Part shown: positions 49,712 through 58,229 of the stretch, piece by piece | Position numbering within the stretch: the first letter of the stretch is position 1 | Layout of the letters: each line of letters starts with the position of its first letter | Source of the DNA: Deltaproteobacteria bacterium IMCC39524 | Lineage (GTDB): Bacteria > Desulfobacterota > Desulfuromonadia > Desulfuromonadales > BM103 | Reading direction: 5' to 3' | DNA length: 64,000 nt | Assembly (NCBI GenBank): GCA_029667085.1 | Contig: JARUHJ010000006.1 | Coordinates: 62,001-126,000, forward strand | Program-made: the position numbers and the translations under genes | Notes under the pieces: model-generated | What the model was told of the DNA's origin: nothing | The model's database searches: none | Seen by the model: only the letters and a program-made list of their open reading frames with translations

Positions 49712-50314
49712 TTAAAGGTTTACAGCCTTGTCTTTAAGATAAGAAGCAACACCGTCCTTATCTGCCTTCATCCCATCATCACCCTTGTTCCAACCAGCGG
49801 GGCAGACTTCACCATACTTTTCAGTAAACTGCAGAGCATCAATCATGCGCAGCATCTCATCGACGTTACGACCAAGCGGTAGATCATTGACAACCTGGTG
49901 ATGGACTTTTCCTTCCTTGTCGATCAAAAAGGAACCACGATAAGCGACCCCGGCGTCCGTAAATTCGACATCATAGGCCCGGCATATCTCGTGCTTGATG
50001 TCGGCAACCAAAGGATAATTAACCTCGCCGATACCACCCTCATCAACCGGAGTGTTGCGCCAGGCTACGTGTGTGAACTGTGAGTCGATTGAGCAACCGA
50101 TGACCTGCACGTCACGGTCTTCAAACTCTTTGATTCTCTTACTGAAAGCAATCAATTCTGTCGGACAGACAAAAGTAAAATCAAGCGGATAAAAGAACAA
50201 AACAACATATTTCCCCGCGTAATCAGAAAGAGAGAAATCGGCTTTTATCGAACCATCAGCCAGAACAGCTGCTGCTGTAAAATCAGGGGCTTGTTTTCCC
50301 ACAAGAACACTCAT
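49712..50314 (-). CDS. Typical 2-Cys peroxiredoxin
   Basis: 200 residues. Peroxidatic C50 in DFTFVCPTE and resolving C171 in EVCPAGW are both present. The enzyme reduces hydrogen peroxide, organic peroxides or peroxynitrite with thioredoxin or AhpF. AGGAG precedes the ATG. Its promoter contains a GACTG-N6-CAGTC palindrome, a candidate peroxide-regulator site. Confidence 0.95.
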   Translation of the reverse strand: MSVLVGKQAPDFTAAAVLADGSIKADFSLSDYAGKYVVLFFYPLDFTFVCPTELIAFSKRIKEFEDRDVQVIGCSIDSQFTHVAWRNTPVDEGGIGEVNYPLVADIKHEICRAYDVEFTDAGVAYRGSFLIDKEGKVHHQVVNDLPLGRNVDEMLRMIDALQFTEKYGEVCPAGWNKGDDGMKADKDGVASYLKDKAVNL

Positions 50315-50366
50315 CAGTTTATCTCCTTAGGTTATTGAATTATTGGCAAACATCAATTTGGGGATT

Positions 50367-50394
50367 ATTTTACTCGGACTGTGCAAACAGTCAA
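50367..50394 (-). promoter_or_regulatory. Promoter of the peroxiredoxin gene with embedded palindrome
   Basis: Minus strand TTGACT (50394-50389), 16-base spacer, TAAAAT (50372-50367). GACTG-N6-CAGTC (50377-50392) occupies the -35/spacer region, so a bound protein would compete with polymerase. Confidence 0.65.
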
Positions 50395-50431
50395 GACAAT
50401 TCTGACCAATCTGGTCATTTATGCAAAAAAG

Positions 50432-50461
50432 AAAAAAACTGGCTTCATAGACAACCAGTTT
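50432..50461 (-). terminator. Terminator of xerC
   Basis: Minus strand AAACTGG/CCAGTTT, 12-base loop, followed by TTTTCTTTTTT. Confidence 0.65.
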
Positions 50462-50509
50462 GGCATCTACTTACAGGGTTGGAACAGTTCCTGTGTTTTT
50501 CCAGTCCGA

Positions 50510-51400
50510 CTATTTCTTCTTACTGCGGGGGTGAGCCTTATCGTAGACAGACATCAGTTGATCGACGCTGACCTGGGTATATTTTTGCGTGGTTGAAAGA
50601 GAAGCGTGACCCAGCAACTCCTGTATGGCGCGAAGATCTGCTCCGCCATCCAGAAGGTGCGTGGCAAAAGAATGTCGCAAAGCGTGTGGGCTGATGTCTT
50701 TAATGACACCTGCTTTGATCAGGCGGGTTTTCAGGTTGCGCTGAACACTACGCGGCGTCAATCGACCTCCCCGTGCATTGAGGAACAGCGGCTCCTCCGT
50801 GTCGGGCATGTTTCGCGCTTCAAGGTAAGCCAGCAGAGCCTCATGAGATTTACGGCCGATCGGCACGATCCGTTCCTTGCGACCTTTACCCAGCACACGC
50901 ACAAGCTTCTCGCGCAAATCAAGAGCTCCGATATCCAGGCCGGTCAACTCACTGACACGTAAGCCACTTGAGTAAAAGAGTTCAACAATGGCCCGGTCAC
51001 GCAAATCCAGAAGCGTATTGCCATAACCACGCTCCATCAGAGCCGTGGCTTCATCGACCGAGAGGGTTTTTGGCAGATAACGATTCAACTTGGGAGACGA
51101 CAAACCTTCGGCAGGATTGCTGGCCAGACGTCCCTCACGGACCAGATAACGAAAAAAAGTTCGCAAGGTGGAAAGTTTCCTGGCGATCGAAGTCCGCTGG
51201 TTGCGTTTATGCAACTCAGCGAGATAGCGCCGCAAGAGGAAGCTATCGAGCCGGGCCAGAGATTGCAGATCAGAGCCACCATGCTCTTCTAGAAAAACAC
51301 GAAACTCGCCAAGATCACGCAAGTAAGCAGCTCTTGTATGGGGCGAGAGGTTTCTTTCATCAGATATATATGTGGTGAAACTGTCTATCAGCTTTTGCAT
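50510..51400 (-). CDS. xerC: Tyrosine recombinase XerC/XerD type
   Basis: 296 residues from ATG 51400. An N-terminal SAM-like domain (SPHTRAAYLRDLGEF) and a catalytic domain with Arg in SSGLRVSELTG, Lys in GKGRKERIVPIG, HALRHSFATHLL (HxxR), H in GHASLSTTQ and nucleophile Tyr in QKYTQV. It resolves chromosome dimers at dif during division. XerC and XerD cannot be told apart with certainty by eye; the symbol follows the usual naming. Confidence 0.9.
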   Translation of the reverse strand: MQKLIDSFTTYISDERNLSPHTRAAYLRDLGEFRVFLEEHGGSDLQSLARLDSFLLRRYLAELHKRNQRTSIARKLSTLRTFFRYLVREGRLASNPAEGLSSPKLNRYLPKTLSVDEATALMERGYGNTLLDLRDRAIVELFYSSGLRVSELTGLDIGALDLREKLVRVLGKGRKERIVPIGRKSHEALLAYLEARNMPDTEEPLFLNARGGRLTPRSVQRNLKTRLIKAGVIKDISPHALRHSFATHLLDGGADLRAIQELLGHASLSTTQKYTQVSVDQLMSVYDKAHPRSKKK

Positions 51401-51528
51401 CGGTGGATACACCCTTTTTCCTGTCAGAATACAACAGTGGTGTTCAGAAAAAAAGCTGTAAGGACAATCCTCTCTAAAGTTAACAGGCTTACAGCCCTTG
51501 AGCTTAATACTTAATAGCTATATCCATA

Positions 51529-51557
51529 TTGACGGTCCTATATCCGCGTGAGATAAT
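51529..51557 (+). promoter_or_regulatory. Promoter of the lipase operon
   Basis: TTGACG, 17-base spacer, GATAAT; predicted start about 51564, three bases before the ATG. There is no Shine-Dalgarno, so the mRNA is probably leaderless. Confidence 0.6.
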
Positions 51558-51566
51558 CTTTTCACC

Positions 51567-52409
51567 ATGACAATATTACTCTCTCTACTGCTCTATTTGA
51601 TGAAGACAACTATCTGCGTGGTGGCCCTGACGGTTCTGCTGAGTTATACCGTTGCCTGGTATGAGCGCGCGAACTCAAGCCCAGCGCTGATTGACCGACG
51701 CTTTACAACGCGCGGAATCGGTATCGCATTCTGGTTGCTCATTCAGGAGACAGGCTGTCTGCTACTGACGATCCTGCTTCGGCCTCTCGGTTGGCGACAA
51801 CCACAAATTCCCGATTCGAAAGATTCTGAGAAACCGCCTGTCATTCTCCTGCATGGTCTGTTTCAGAACCGTAGTTGTCTTCTCTGGCTGCAACACCGGC
51901 TAAAAGCGGCCGGATATCAGCAGGTCATCAGCATTAATACGCCCCCATGGCGCGACATAGAGGCTTTGTCAGAGCAGTTGGCAAAAAAGGTCGATGAACT
52001 TCGCATCCACCTTAAAGTCGAAAAAGTCATCCTGATCGGCCACTCAATGGGAGGGCTGATCGCACGCAACTACGTACAGAGCCGTGGCGGCTCTGCTCAT
52101 GTACAAGCGATGGTGACTCTCGGTTCACCTCATCACGGTTCGAAGCTGGCCCCTTTTGCTCTCTCGACGATGGGAAAGAGCCTCTTGCCCGGATGCGAGT
52201 TCCTCACTAGGTTCAACAGCGTCCCATGGCCCGAGGCAACGCCTGCGACTTCGATTTTTACCCGCTACGACAATATTGTCCTCCCCGTGGAATCAGCCAA
52301 AATGGAGGGTGCCCGTCATTTTGAACTCGATGGCATGGGGCATACCGCCCTGCTCTTCCACCCCCGTGCGTTACAAACGGTTATCGAAGCTTTGAGCAGC
52401 AAAGCTTAA
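51567..52409 (+). CDS. Membrane-anchored lipase/esterase (alpha/beta hydrolase)
   Basis: 280 residues. Two N-terminal hydrophobic stretches (about 1-27 and 52-70) anchor it. The catalytic triad is in GHSMGG (Ser), the YDNIV region (Asp) and GMGHTALL (His); the oxyanion motif is LLHGLFQ. It resembles bacterial triacylglycerol lipases of the LipA class. Translationally coupled to YjbQ (TAATG overlap). Confidence 0.87.
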   Translation: MTILLSLLLYLMKTTICVVALTVLLSYTVAWYERANSSPALIDRRFTTRGIGIAFWLLIQETGCLLLTILLRPLGWRQPQIPDSKDSEKPPVILLHGLFQNRSCLLWLQHRLKAAGYQQVISINTPPWRDIEALSEQLAKKVDELRIHLKVEKVILIGHSMGGLIARNYVQSRGGSAHVQAMVTLGSPHHGSKLAPFALSTMGKSLLPGCEFLTRFNSVPWPEATPATSIFTRYDNIVLPVESAKMEGARHFELDGMGHTALLFHPRALQTVIEALSSKA

Positions 52410-52804
52410 TGAAAACCCTTCAGGTAAGAAGCAACCGGCAGGTTGAGATGATCGACATCTCGGCGGACGTTTGTAAAGTCATACGCGAGACCGGAGTGAC
52501 TGAGGGTCTGGCCGTTATCTTCACTCACCATACAACCGCAGCTATCACAATCAACGAAAATGCCGACCCGGCGGTTTGCCACGATCTGGTGATGGCGATC
52601 AATAAGATCGTGCCGATGCAGGATGCTTATCGTCACCTCGAAGGCAACAGCGCCGCTCACCTGAAAAGCAGCCTTTTTGGTGCCAGTGAAACCTTGATCA
52701 TCAATAACGGCGAACTACGGCTCGGCACCTGGCAGGGGATTTACTTCTGTGAATTCGATGGGCCCCGTCAACGCCAGGTACAGATCCAGGTTATCAGCCA
52801 ATGA
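52409..52804 (+). CDS. YjbQ-family protein
   Basis: 131 residues of the UPF0047/YjbQ family, a small beta-rich trimeric protein with conserved FTHHTTAAITINENAD and the GTWQGIYFCEFDGPR block. Some members have thiamine-phosphate-synthase-like activity in vitro, but the cellular role is unsettled. Overlaps its neighbours by a few bases. Confidence 0.92.
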   Translation: MKTLQVRSNRQVEMIDISADVCKVIRETGVTEGLAVIFTHHTTAAITINENADPAVCHDLVMAINKIVPMQDAYRHLEGNSAAHLKSSLFGASETLIINNGELRLGTWQGIYFCEFDGPRQRQVQIQVISQ

Positions 52805-53961
52805 GCCATTCCGTCTCACTGCAAGCCTTAACCGATTATGACCCCGCTCGAGTGCAGGACGCGCTACATCTTCTCCTTGAACCACTAGGGGGCATTTCCA
52901 GCTTTATCAAATCCGGCCAGAAGGTCCTTTTAAAGCCCAACATGTTGGCCGGCAAGACCCCTGAGAAAGCCGTCACCACTCATCCGGAAATCGTACGCCA
53001 GGTCATCCTTATGGCCCAGAGTGCCGGTGGGCATATCAGCGTAGGAGACTCGCCCGGGTTGGGCAAACCGGAGAACGTCGCCCGCAAATGCGGCATAATG
53101 GACGTGATTGAGGAGACCGGAGTTCATTTCGCACCCTTTGAGGAATCCGTTCCGATCACTCTAAAAACAGGGACCTTCCATCATTTGGAAGTAGCCAGAG
53201 AAGCCCTGGAAACCGACGTTATCATCAACCTGCCCAAACTCAAGACTCACCAGATGATGGGTTATACCGGAGCGGTCAAAAACCTTTTCGGGCTCGTAGT
53301 CGGCATGCGCAAAGTCCGGTTGCATCTTCAAGCGGGGACCGACAAAGCGTTCTTTGCCCTGATGCTGCTTGAGCTAGCGGAACGCTTCCAGCCGGCCCTT
53401 TCGATCATGGACGCGGTTATCGCCATGGAAGGTAATGGCCCAGGTAACGGCGACCCAGTTCAGCTAGGGGCTTTGCTCGCATCAACAACACCCATTGCTC
53501 TCGACACTATCGCGACCGCCATGGTTAACCTTCCGGAGCAAAGAGTCTGGACCCAACGCGTTGCCAGAGAATCAGGACGTGAGGGCGTCTCGATTAACGA
53601 GATCATTCTTCAGGGCGCAGATTTGTCCTCGCTGGCAACAACCAACTTCCTTGCAGCGAAGAATTCCGATGTCAACTTCGGGTTGCCGACCCCCGTCAAA
53701 AACCTGCTCAAAAATGCCATCACCGCACAACCCGGCATCACCGGTGATTGCAAAAAGTGCGGACATTGTGTCACCCATTGTCCTCCAGAGGCCGTGAGTA
53801 TTGATGAGCGTGGTGTCCAGATTGACTATGGTCGATGTATTCGTTGTTTCTGTTGCCAGGAACTTTGTCCTCATGGCGCAATTGTCACCCAGCAAGGTGT
53901 CCTGTTGCGGTTAGCAGAATTTATTCAGGGGCAGAGAGGCAACAACGATAAGACCCGGTAA
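52801..53961 (+). CDS. DUF362 protein with two 4Fe-4S clusters
   Basis: 386 residues. The N-terminal DUF362 domain (VLLKPNMLAGKTPEKAVTTHPEIV, LPKLKTHQMMGYTGAVKNLFG) is followed by two ferredoxin motifs, CKKCGHCVTHCP and CIRCFCCQELCP. DUF362 proteins are iron-sulfur proteins of unknown activity found in anaerobes. ATGA overlap with yjbQ. Ends a lipase-YjbQ-DUF362 operon. Confidence 0.92.
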   Translation: MSHSVSLQALTDYDPARVQDALHLLLEPLGGISSFIKSGQKVLLKPNMLAGKTPEKAVTTHPEIVRQVILMAQSAGGHISVGDSPGLGKPENVARKCGIMDVIEETGVHFAPFEESVPITLKTGTFHHLEVAREALETDVIINLPKLKTHQMMGYTGAVKNLFGLVVGMRKVRLHLQAGTDKAFFALMLLELAERFQPALSIMDAVIAMEGNGPGNGDPVQLGALLASTTPIALDTIATAMVNLPEQRVWTQRVARESGREGVSINEIILQGADLSSLATTNFLAAKNSDVNFGLPTPVKNLLKNAITAQPGITGDCKKCGHCVTHCPPEAVSIDERGVQIDYGRCIRCFCCQELCPHGAIVTQQGVLLRLAEFIQGQRGNNDKTR

Positions 53962-54168
53962 ATAAGGCAATTGACGCAGACGTATTGACTCGCCTTGGAC
54001 TTTTCTACGAATCACTTCAACAAACAGCCACCTCCATTCGTCTCTACATAAACAGGCAATTAAAATTTCAAAAAACAAGAAACAGTGTTTTAAAAAACAA
54101 AAAAATAGTATATATTGTCATTATATAATTCTTCGAATACCCTGTTTTTACTGAAAAGGAATAATAAT

Positions 54169-54582
54169 ATGCTGTTTGTCTGGGATGAAGATTACCGAAC
54201 AGGCATCGATGAGATCGACCGTGACCACAAGGGCTTGGTCAACTTGATCAATGACCTTTATGAAGCAATGCAGGACGGAAGCGGTGGCGCCCTGCTTCTG
54301 CCAATATTTTCAGCGCTGAAGCGTTACACGGAGGATCACTTCGTTAAAGAAGAACGTTACATGATTGAGTGCGGAGCCCCGGATCAGAGCAAGCATTTCC
54401 AGGAACATAAACGCATGGCGGAAACCCTTGCCGACCTGGAAAGCAGACACCGCCATGGAGAAGCCGCAATTTCCCTGCAAACACTGACCTTCTTGCGGGA
54501 CTGGCTAAAAAACCACATCTGCGTCGTAGACCAGGCGATGGCGGCCAAGATCAAAAAACAAGCAGAAAGGCTGGACACATAA
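54169..54582 (+). CDS. Bacteriohemerythrin
   Basis: 137 residues from ATG 54169 (AAGGA upstream); the frame extends back to 54115 but the extra part is poor. The seven diiron ligands are all present: H20, H57, E61, H76, H80, H116 and D121. A single-domain oxygen-binding hemerythrin that may deliver or sense oxygen in a microaerobe. The upstream ~100 bases are very AT-rich. Confidence 0.95.
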   Translation: MLFVWDEDYRTGIDEIDRDHKGLVNLINDLYEAMQDGSGGALLLPIFSALKRYTEDHFVKEERYMIECGAPDQSKHFQEHKRMAETLADLESRHRHGEAAISLQTLTFLRDWLKNHICVVDQAMAAKIKKQAERLDT

Positions 54583-54621
54583 GTCTTCGGGTTGCACACT
54601 GAAGGCTCATCTCACAAAGAC

Positions 54622-54660
54622 AACGGGGGCATCTCACCAAGAGATGCCCCCGTTATTTTT
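54622..54660 (+). terminator. Terminator after bacteriohemerythrin
   Basis: 14-bp stem AACGGGGGCATCTC/GAGATGCCCCCGTT, 5-base loop, ATTTTT. Confidence 0.88.
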
Positions 54661-54690
54661 ACTATGGTCGGCAAAAGCCACCATGACAGC

Positions 54691-54885
54691 CTACTCCTCG
54701 TACACTAGCACGCGAATCAGGCCACAGGTATTTCCTGCTTCGACCGTCGTTGAGTCACTCACAGACAGGACTCTGGTAATGTTGTTTTCACTGACAAACC
54801 GGTTCACTCGTTCATCCAGTTCACCAAGCTCACGTTGCGCCCTGAAGGGCTGCAAAGGTTCGCCGAAGGTTTTGACTTTGATCAT
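54691..54885 (-). CDS. Small hypothetical protein behind the Nfu gene
   Basis: 64 residues from ATG 54885 with GGAGGAGG 5 bases upstream; a longer frame overlaps the nfu stop. Starts MIKVKTFGEPLQPF, with an amphipathic helix and one Cys near the end (NTCGLIRVLV). No known domain. Follows the Nfu gene by 26 bases and is probably co-transcribed, so a link to Fe-S metabolism is possible but unproven. Confidence 0.7.
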   Translation of the reverse strand: MIKVKTFGEPLQPFRAQRELGELDERVNRFVSENNITRVLSVSDSTTVEAGNTCGLIRVLVYEE

Positions 54886-54911
54886 GGAGGCCTCCTCCGG
54901 CGGTCTGGTCA

Positions 54912-55133
54912 TCAGACCTGGACCACCTCTTTAACCTCAGGAAGCTTGTCCCTGAGAGTTCTCTCGATACCCATCTTCAGAGTCATGGTTGACATGGGGC
55001 AGGAGCCACATGCGCCGGTCAGCCTGACGCTGACGATACCGTCGTCGGTAACATCAACCAGTTCAACATCGCCACCATCGGCCTGCAACGCAGGACGAAC
55101 CAGCTCAAGGACTTCCTGGACCTTTTCTTTCAT
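54912..55133 (-). CDS. NifU C-terminal-domain (Nfu-type) Fe-S carrier
   Basis: 73 residues, a stand-alone NifU C-terminal domain with CGSCPMS (C42, C45). These proteins carry a 4Fe-4S cluster between subunits and pass it to apoproteins. Preceded by AAGGAGA. Its stop overlaps the GGTCTGATG region leading to the downstream small gene. Confidence 0.92.
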   Translation of the reverse strand: MKEKVQEVLELVRPALQADGGDVELVDVTDDGIVSVRLTGACGSCPMSTMTLKMGIERTLRDKLPEVKEVVQV

Positions 55134-55282
55134 CGAATTATCTCCTTAATCTCTTATTGTTAGTTAGCAGCAAACCTGCTTTGTTCGCTTCCGTTAACCC
55201 GGAACAGCACCAGTTTAACAGAAAGACGAATATATTTCATAGCCAGGGGGATTTTATGCCCTATCGACAGCCTCTGACTCTC

Positions 55283-56446
55283 TCAACCGAAAGGGATCGC
55301 ACCGATTGCGCGGCTACAGGACAGCTCCGGGGAGCCAACATTCTTTCCCTGAACAAGGACCTTGAAAGTTTCTCCCATCCCCGCCTCCGGCATAATCAGA
55401 TTTTTCAAAGTAAGGCGCAAGGCGCGTGCTTCCTTTTCATCCGACGCGGCCGCTTCGAGCTTGACCAATTCTTCAAAAAACCCAAGTGCCAGCAAGAAAC
55501 GATACTGTTCACCAAACCAGAGTGTTTCCAAACCCACCTCGCAACCGGCTTTCTGCAAGGCGGTAAAATCAACGTGCGCGGTGATATCTTTCTCACCCAC
55601 ACGATCATAGGGGTTATCGTCAGCCTGGTGTCGATGGTAACACATCAAGGTTCCGGCCCTTCGATAAGGGGCATAGAGTTCTTCGACCGGATAACCATAG
55701 TCTATCGTTATCGCAAAGCCTTTTTCAATCCGCTTGCCAACATGTCGCATCCACGCAGGAGCGGCCAGGTTGGCTTCAGCACGATTCCCTTCCACAGGAG
55801 ACGAGCCGAGCCAGCTAAAATATTCACCCAACTCAGGCCCTGCGGGCTCACGCAATTCTTCTACGAAAGCATCATCGCGGGTGGTGACAAAAACTTCCTG
55901 AAGCTGTCCATCGTGTTTCTCGACAAGTTGCACGGGGAAGGCATCAACCAGCTCATTGGACAGGAAGCAACCTGAAGCTATTGACCAATCATCAGTAGAG
56001 CACCAGGCAACTCGATCAATATGTTTTTCAAGATTCTCACTTTGCCGTTGACGATTGTCCTGACTGACCTCAACAAGAGTGTATTGCAACTGTGAATAAA
56101 GCTCTGGAGCTTCCTCTGCGATCGCATCGAGAATATCCTGGGCCAGATGTCCTTCTCCAGCCCCCTGCTCGACCACCTGAAAAGCTCCACCACCAAGCAA
56201 GGTGAACATCTGCATCAACTGCCGAGCAACAAGGCGGCCGAAGAGGGCATTGACACTACTGGAGGTAAAAAAGTCACCGGACTTGCCAATCCGGTCGCGT
56301 GGGGCCATGTAATAACCATATTCAGGGTGATAAAGGGCCTGCTCCATAAAGGCTGCAAAGCGGACTCCATCGGAGCTCTTAAGCTGCTGTAGCAGCAAAG
56401 CGGACAGGGGCGTAGGGTTTTCTTGTGGGGGAACTTGCGAGGTCAT
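55283..56446 (-). CDS. MidA/NDUFAF7-family SAM methyltransferase
   Basis: 387 residues from ATG 56446; the frame also opens with TTG at 56467, whose CAGGAG is the probable ribosome site for the ATG. Early motif GDFFTSSSVNALFGRLVARQLMQ and the SAM motif VVEQGAGEGHLAQDIL fit the DUF185/MidA family. The eukaryotic member methylates an arginine of complex I. The bacterial role is not established. Confidence 0.88.
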   Translation of the reverse strand: MTSQVPPQENPTPLSALLLQQLKSSDGVRFAAFMEQALYHPEYGYYMAPRDRIGKSGDFFTSSSVNALFGRLVARQLMQMFTLLGGGAFQVVEQGAGEGHLAQDILDAIAEEAPELYSQLQYTLVEVSQDNRQRQSENLEKHIDRVAWCSTDDWSIASGCFLSNELVDAFPVQLVEKHDGQLQEVFVTTRDDAFVEELREPAGPELGEYFSWLGSSPVEGNRAEANLAAPAWMRHVGKRIEKGFAITIDYGYPVEELYAPYRRAGTLMCYHRHQADDNPYDRVGEKDITAHVDFTALQKAGCEVGLETLWFGEQYRFLLALGFFEELVKLEAAASDEKEARALRLTLKNLIMPEAGMGETFKVLVQGKNVGSPELSCSRAIGAIPFG

Positions 56447-56548
56447 AAAGATTCGTATCTCCTGCAACTTATCAGAGGCCAGGAACCGACATTCCTTTAA
56501 AATCGAGCCGGCAGTTTAACGCAGCCAATACTGGAGTACAAGAGTCGA

Positions 56549-57274
56549 TTACAAGATGGAAACGAGCACGGGCCTGGCCGAAAGAAGAGCGCCTGGATCG
56601 TTTGTGAATAGTCCGGAGACACCCATCCTCAACATGCTTCTGGCTTGTTCAGGCCGATCAACGGTCCACACCGAAACAGGCAGGCCCAGGTTTCTACACG
56701 CAGACATCATTCTGCGGCAAACCAGGTTGTCCGCAGGATGGAATGCACAAGCAGAGATTTCGTTGGCAAACCGAACCGCCTGCCTCCAGTTGCCGGCTTC
56801 AAAAAGGACCGCCAGCGGCAGTGCTTCATCGAGCGAGCGCAAACCTCTCAACAAGTCGTAATCAAAGGAGGATATTATAAATTCAGCATCAGGGTGCTGG
56901 CGCAGCAACGACAGCACTTCGACTCCGGTTGAAAACTCTTTCAGCTCAAGGTTCAGGCTGAGCTTTCCAGTAAACGCTGACAGAACTTCTGCAAGGGTCG
57001 GTAGCGGCGCCCTTATAAACTCGGGGGAGAACCAACCACCGGCATCGAGCTTCTGCAACTGCTCCAGACTCGCATCCGCAACAAGCCCCTGGCCATCAGT
57101 GGTCCTCTCCAGAGATTCGTCGTGGATCACGACAGGGATACCATCTCGAGAGAGATGGATATCAAGTTCAAGACCGTCAGCTCCGAGTTCAACCGCAGCA
57201 GAAAACGCTGCCATGGTGTTTTCCGGAGCAAATTTTGAAGCGCCACGATGAGCCCAGATGAAAGGACGTTGCAT
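56549..57274 (-). CDS. Glycerophosphodiester phosphodiesterase
   Basis: 241 residues, a GDPD TIM barrel. Active-site motifs: AHRGASKFAPENT near the N-terminus and LELDIHLSRDGIPVVIHD. It hydrolyses glycerophosphodiesters to glycerol 3-phosphate and an alcohol. No signal peptide, so probably cytosolic. Single gene. Confidence 0.93.
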   Translation of the reverse strand: MQRPFIWAHRGASKFAPENTMAAFSAAVELGADGLELDIHLSRDGIPVVIHDESLERTTDGQGLVADASLEQLQKLDAGGWFSPEFIRAPLPTLAEVLSAFTGKLSLNLELKEFSTGVEVLSLLRQHPDAEFIISSFDYDLLRGLRSLDEALPLAVLFEAGNWRQAVRFANEISACAFHPADNLVCRRMMSACRNLGLPVSVWTVDRPEQARSMLRMGVSGLFTNDPGALLSARPVLVSIL

Positions 57275-57334
57275 ACCTGTTAGACTTTCTTTTCAACGCA
57301 TAGAAATAAACGGGTAAGAGGCGACAAGGAAAAG

Positions 57335-57481
57335 ATGCGATTTGACCTGTTAATGATTGTCATAGGCTTGTTATTGCTGGTGGCGATGACTCTTACATTG
57401 CTTTTCGGTCGCGAGTATAGTCGTCACGGCTATGGCACCTTTCTTTCAAACAGTAAAGAATGCCCTTCTATAACGGCCTGA
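57335..57481 (+). CDS. Single-helix small membrane protein
   Basis: 48 residues, MRFDLLMIVIGLLLLVAM...: one TM helix (about 3-25) and a polar tail with one Cys. AAGGA precedes the ATG. No family recognised; the coding call rests on the ribosome site and helix. Confidence 0.5.
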   Translation: MRFDLLMIVIGLLLLVAMTLTLLFGREYSRHGYGTFLSNSKECPSITA

Positions 57482-57530
57482 TTATTCCTTTTGACTTTCC
57501 CCGTGCCACACTCCTCGACCCTCGCTCCCC

Positions 57531-57923
57531 CTAAGGGCCACCCTGCAAAACAGGAAGCCCTTTTTGGGCCCAGGCATAAATTCCACCGGACAGGTTGTAA
57601 ATCTCAGGGTAGCCCTGTCGAGCCAGATAATTAACGACCTGGGCGCTACGTGAACCAACGGCACAGTAGACCAGAACCGGACGATCTTTGGGGACCTCTG
57701 CGAGGCGCTTCACAAACTGATCAATCGGGATCAAACGTGCCCCATCGAGCCGTGCCTGCTGGTATTCGCCAAAAGTGCGGACATCAAGGAGGAAAAGATC
57801 ACCACGCTGGCCAACCATTGCATAGGCCTCCTGAGAAGACAGATTGCGGGCAACAGCGGCGTTGGCATAAACCGGGAGTAGTATCAGCAGTAAAACAAAG
57901 GAGAAAACAAACTTACATCTCAT
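57531..57923 (-). CDS. Exported rhodanese-domain protein
   Basis: 130 residues from ATG 57923. Signal peptide MRCKFVFSFVLLLILLPVYA with cleavage near NAA. A single rhodanese domain follows with catalytic C87 in the loop CAVGSR; the DVRTFGEY and GGIYAWAQ motifs are present. Likely periplasmic sulfur transfer or sulfide handling. Confidence 0.88.
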   Translation of the reverse strand: MRCKFVFSFVLLLILLPVYANAAVARNLSSQEAYAMVGQRGDLFLLDVRTFGEYQQARLDGARLIPIDQFVKRLAEVPKDRPVLVYCAVGSRSAQVVNYLARQGYPEIYNLSGGIYAWAQKGLPVLQGGP

Positions 57924-58229
57924 AACCAGACCTCTTTTAGTAGATTCACAATACTTTAACATTGTCATTATAACTGAAAACGGCAATCGATGACGACAAG
58001 CAACTCAACCAGAAACGAGCCGCCTTAGTCTCCAATAGCAGCGGCTTACTATATTCAAAAAACAATATTAATACACCCAAAAAAAATTGTCTTTCCCTAT
58101 GAAAAATGTCATCATGACTGCCGCTGTCAAACAGCAAGAGCATTTCATACAAGATCCTTACAGAATGAGCCAAAACGCAGCGCTCGCAACAAGTCTCTGT
58201 CGCGACCGCAAAACCCCGGGAGAATGCCG
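57924..58229. other. Divergent intergenic region before glpX
   Basis: About 300 AT-rich bases. The minus strand has TATAAT near 57970, a possible -10 for the rhodanese gene, but with no -35. No RNA structure or coding frame is evident. Confidence 0.35.

Noticed and set aside
56549-57274. Plus-strand frames over the GDPD and other genes (for example 56556-56861 and 14928-15206)
   Set aside because: Shadows of clear genes on the other strand or frame.
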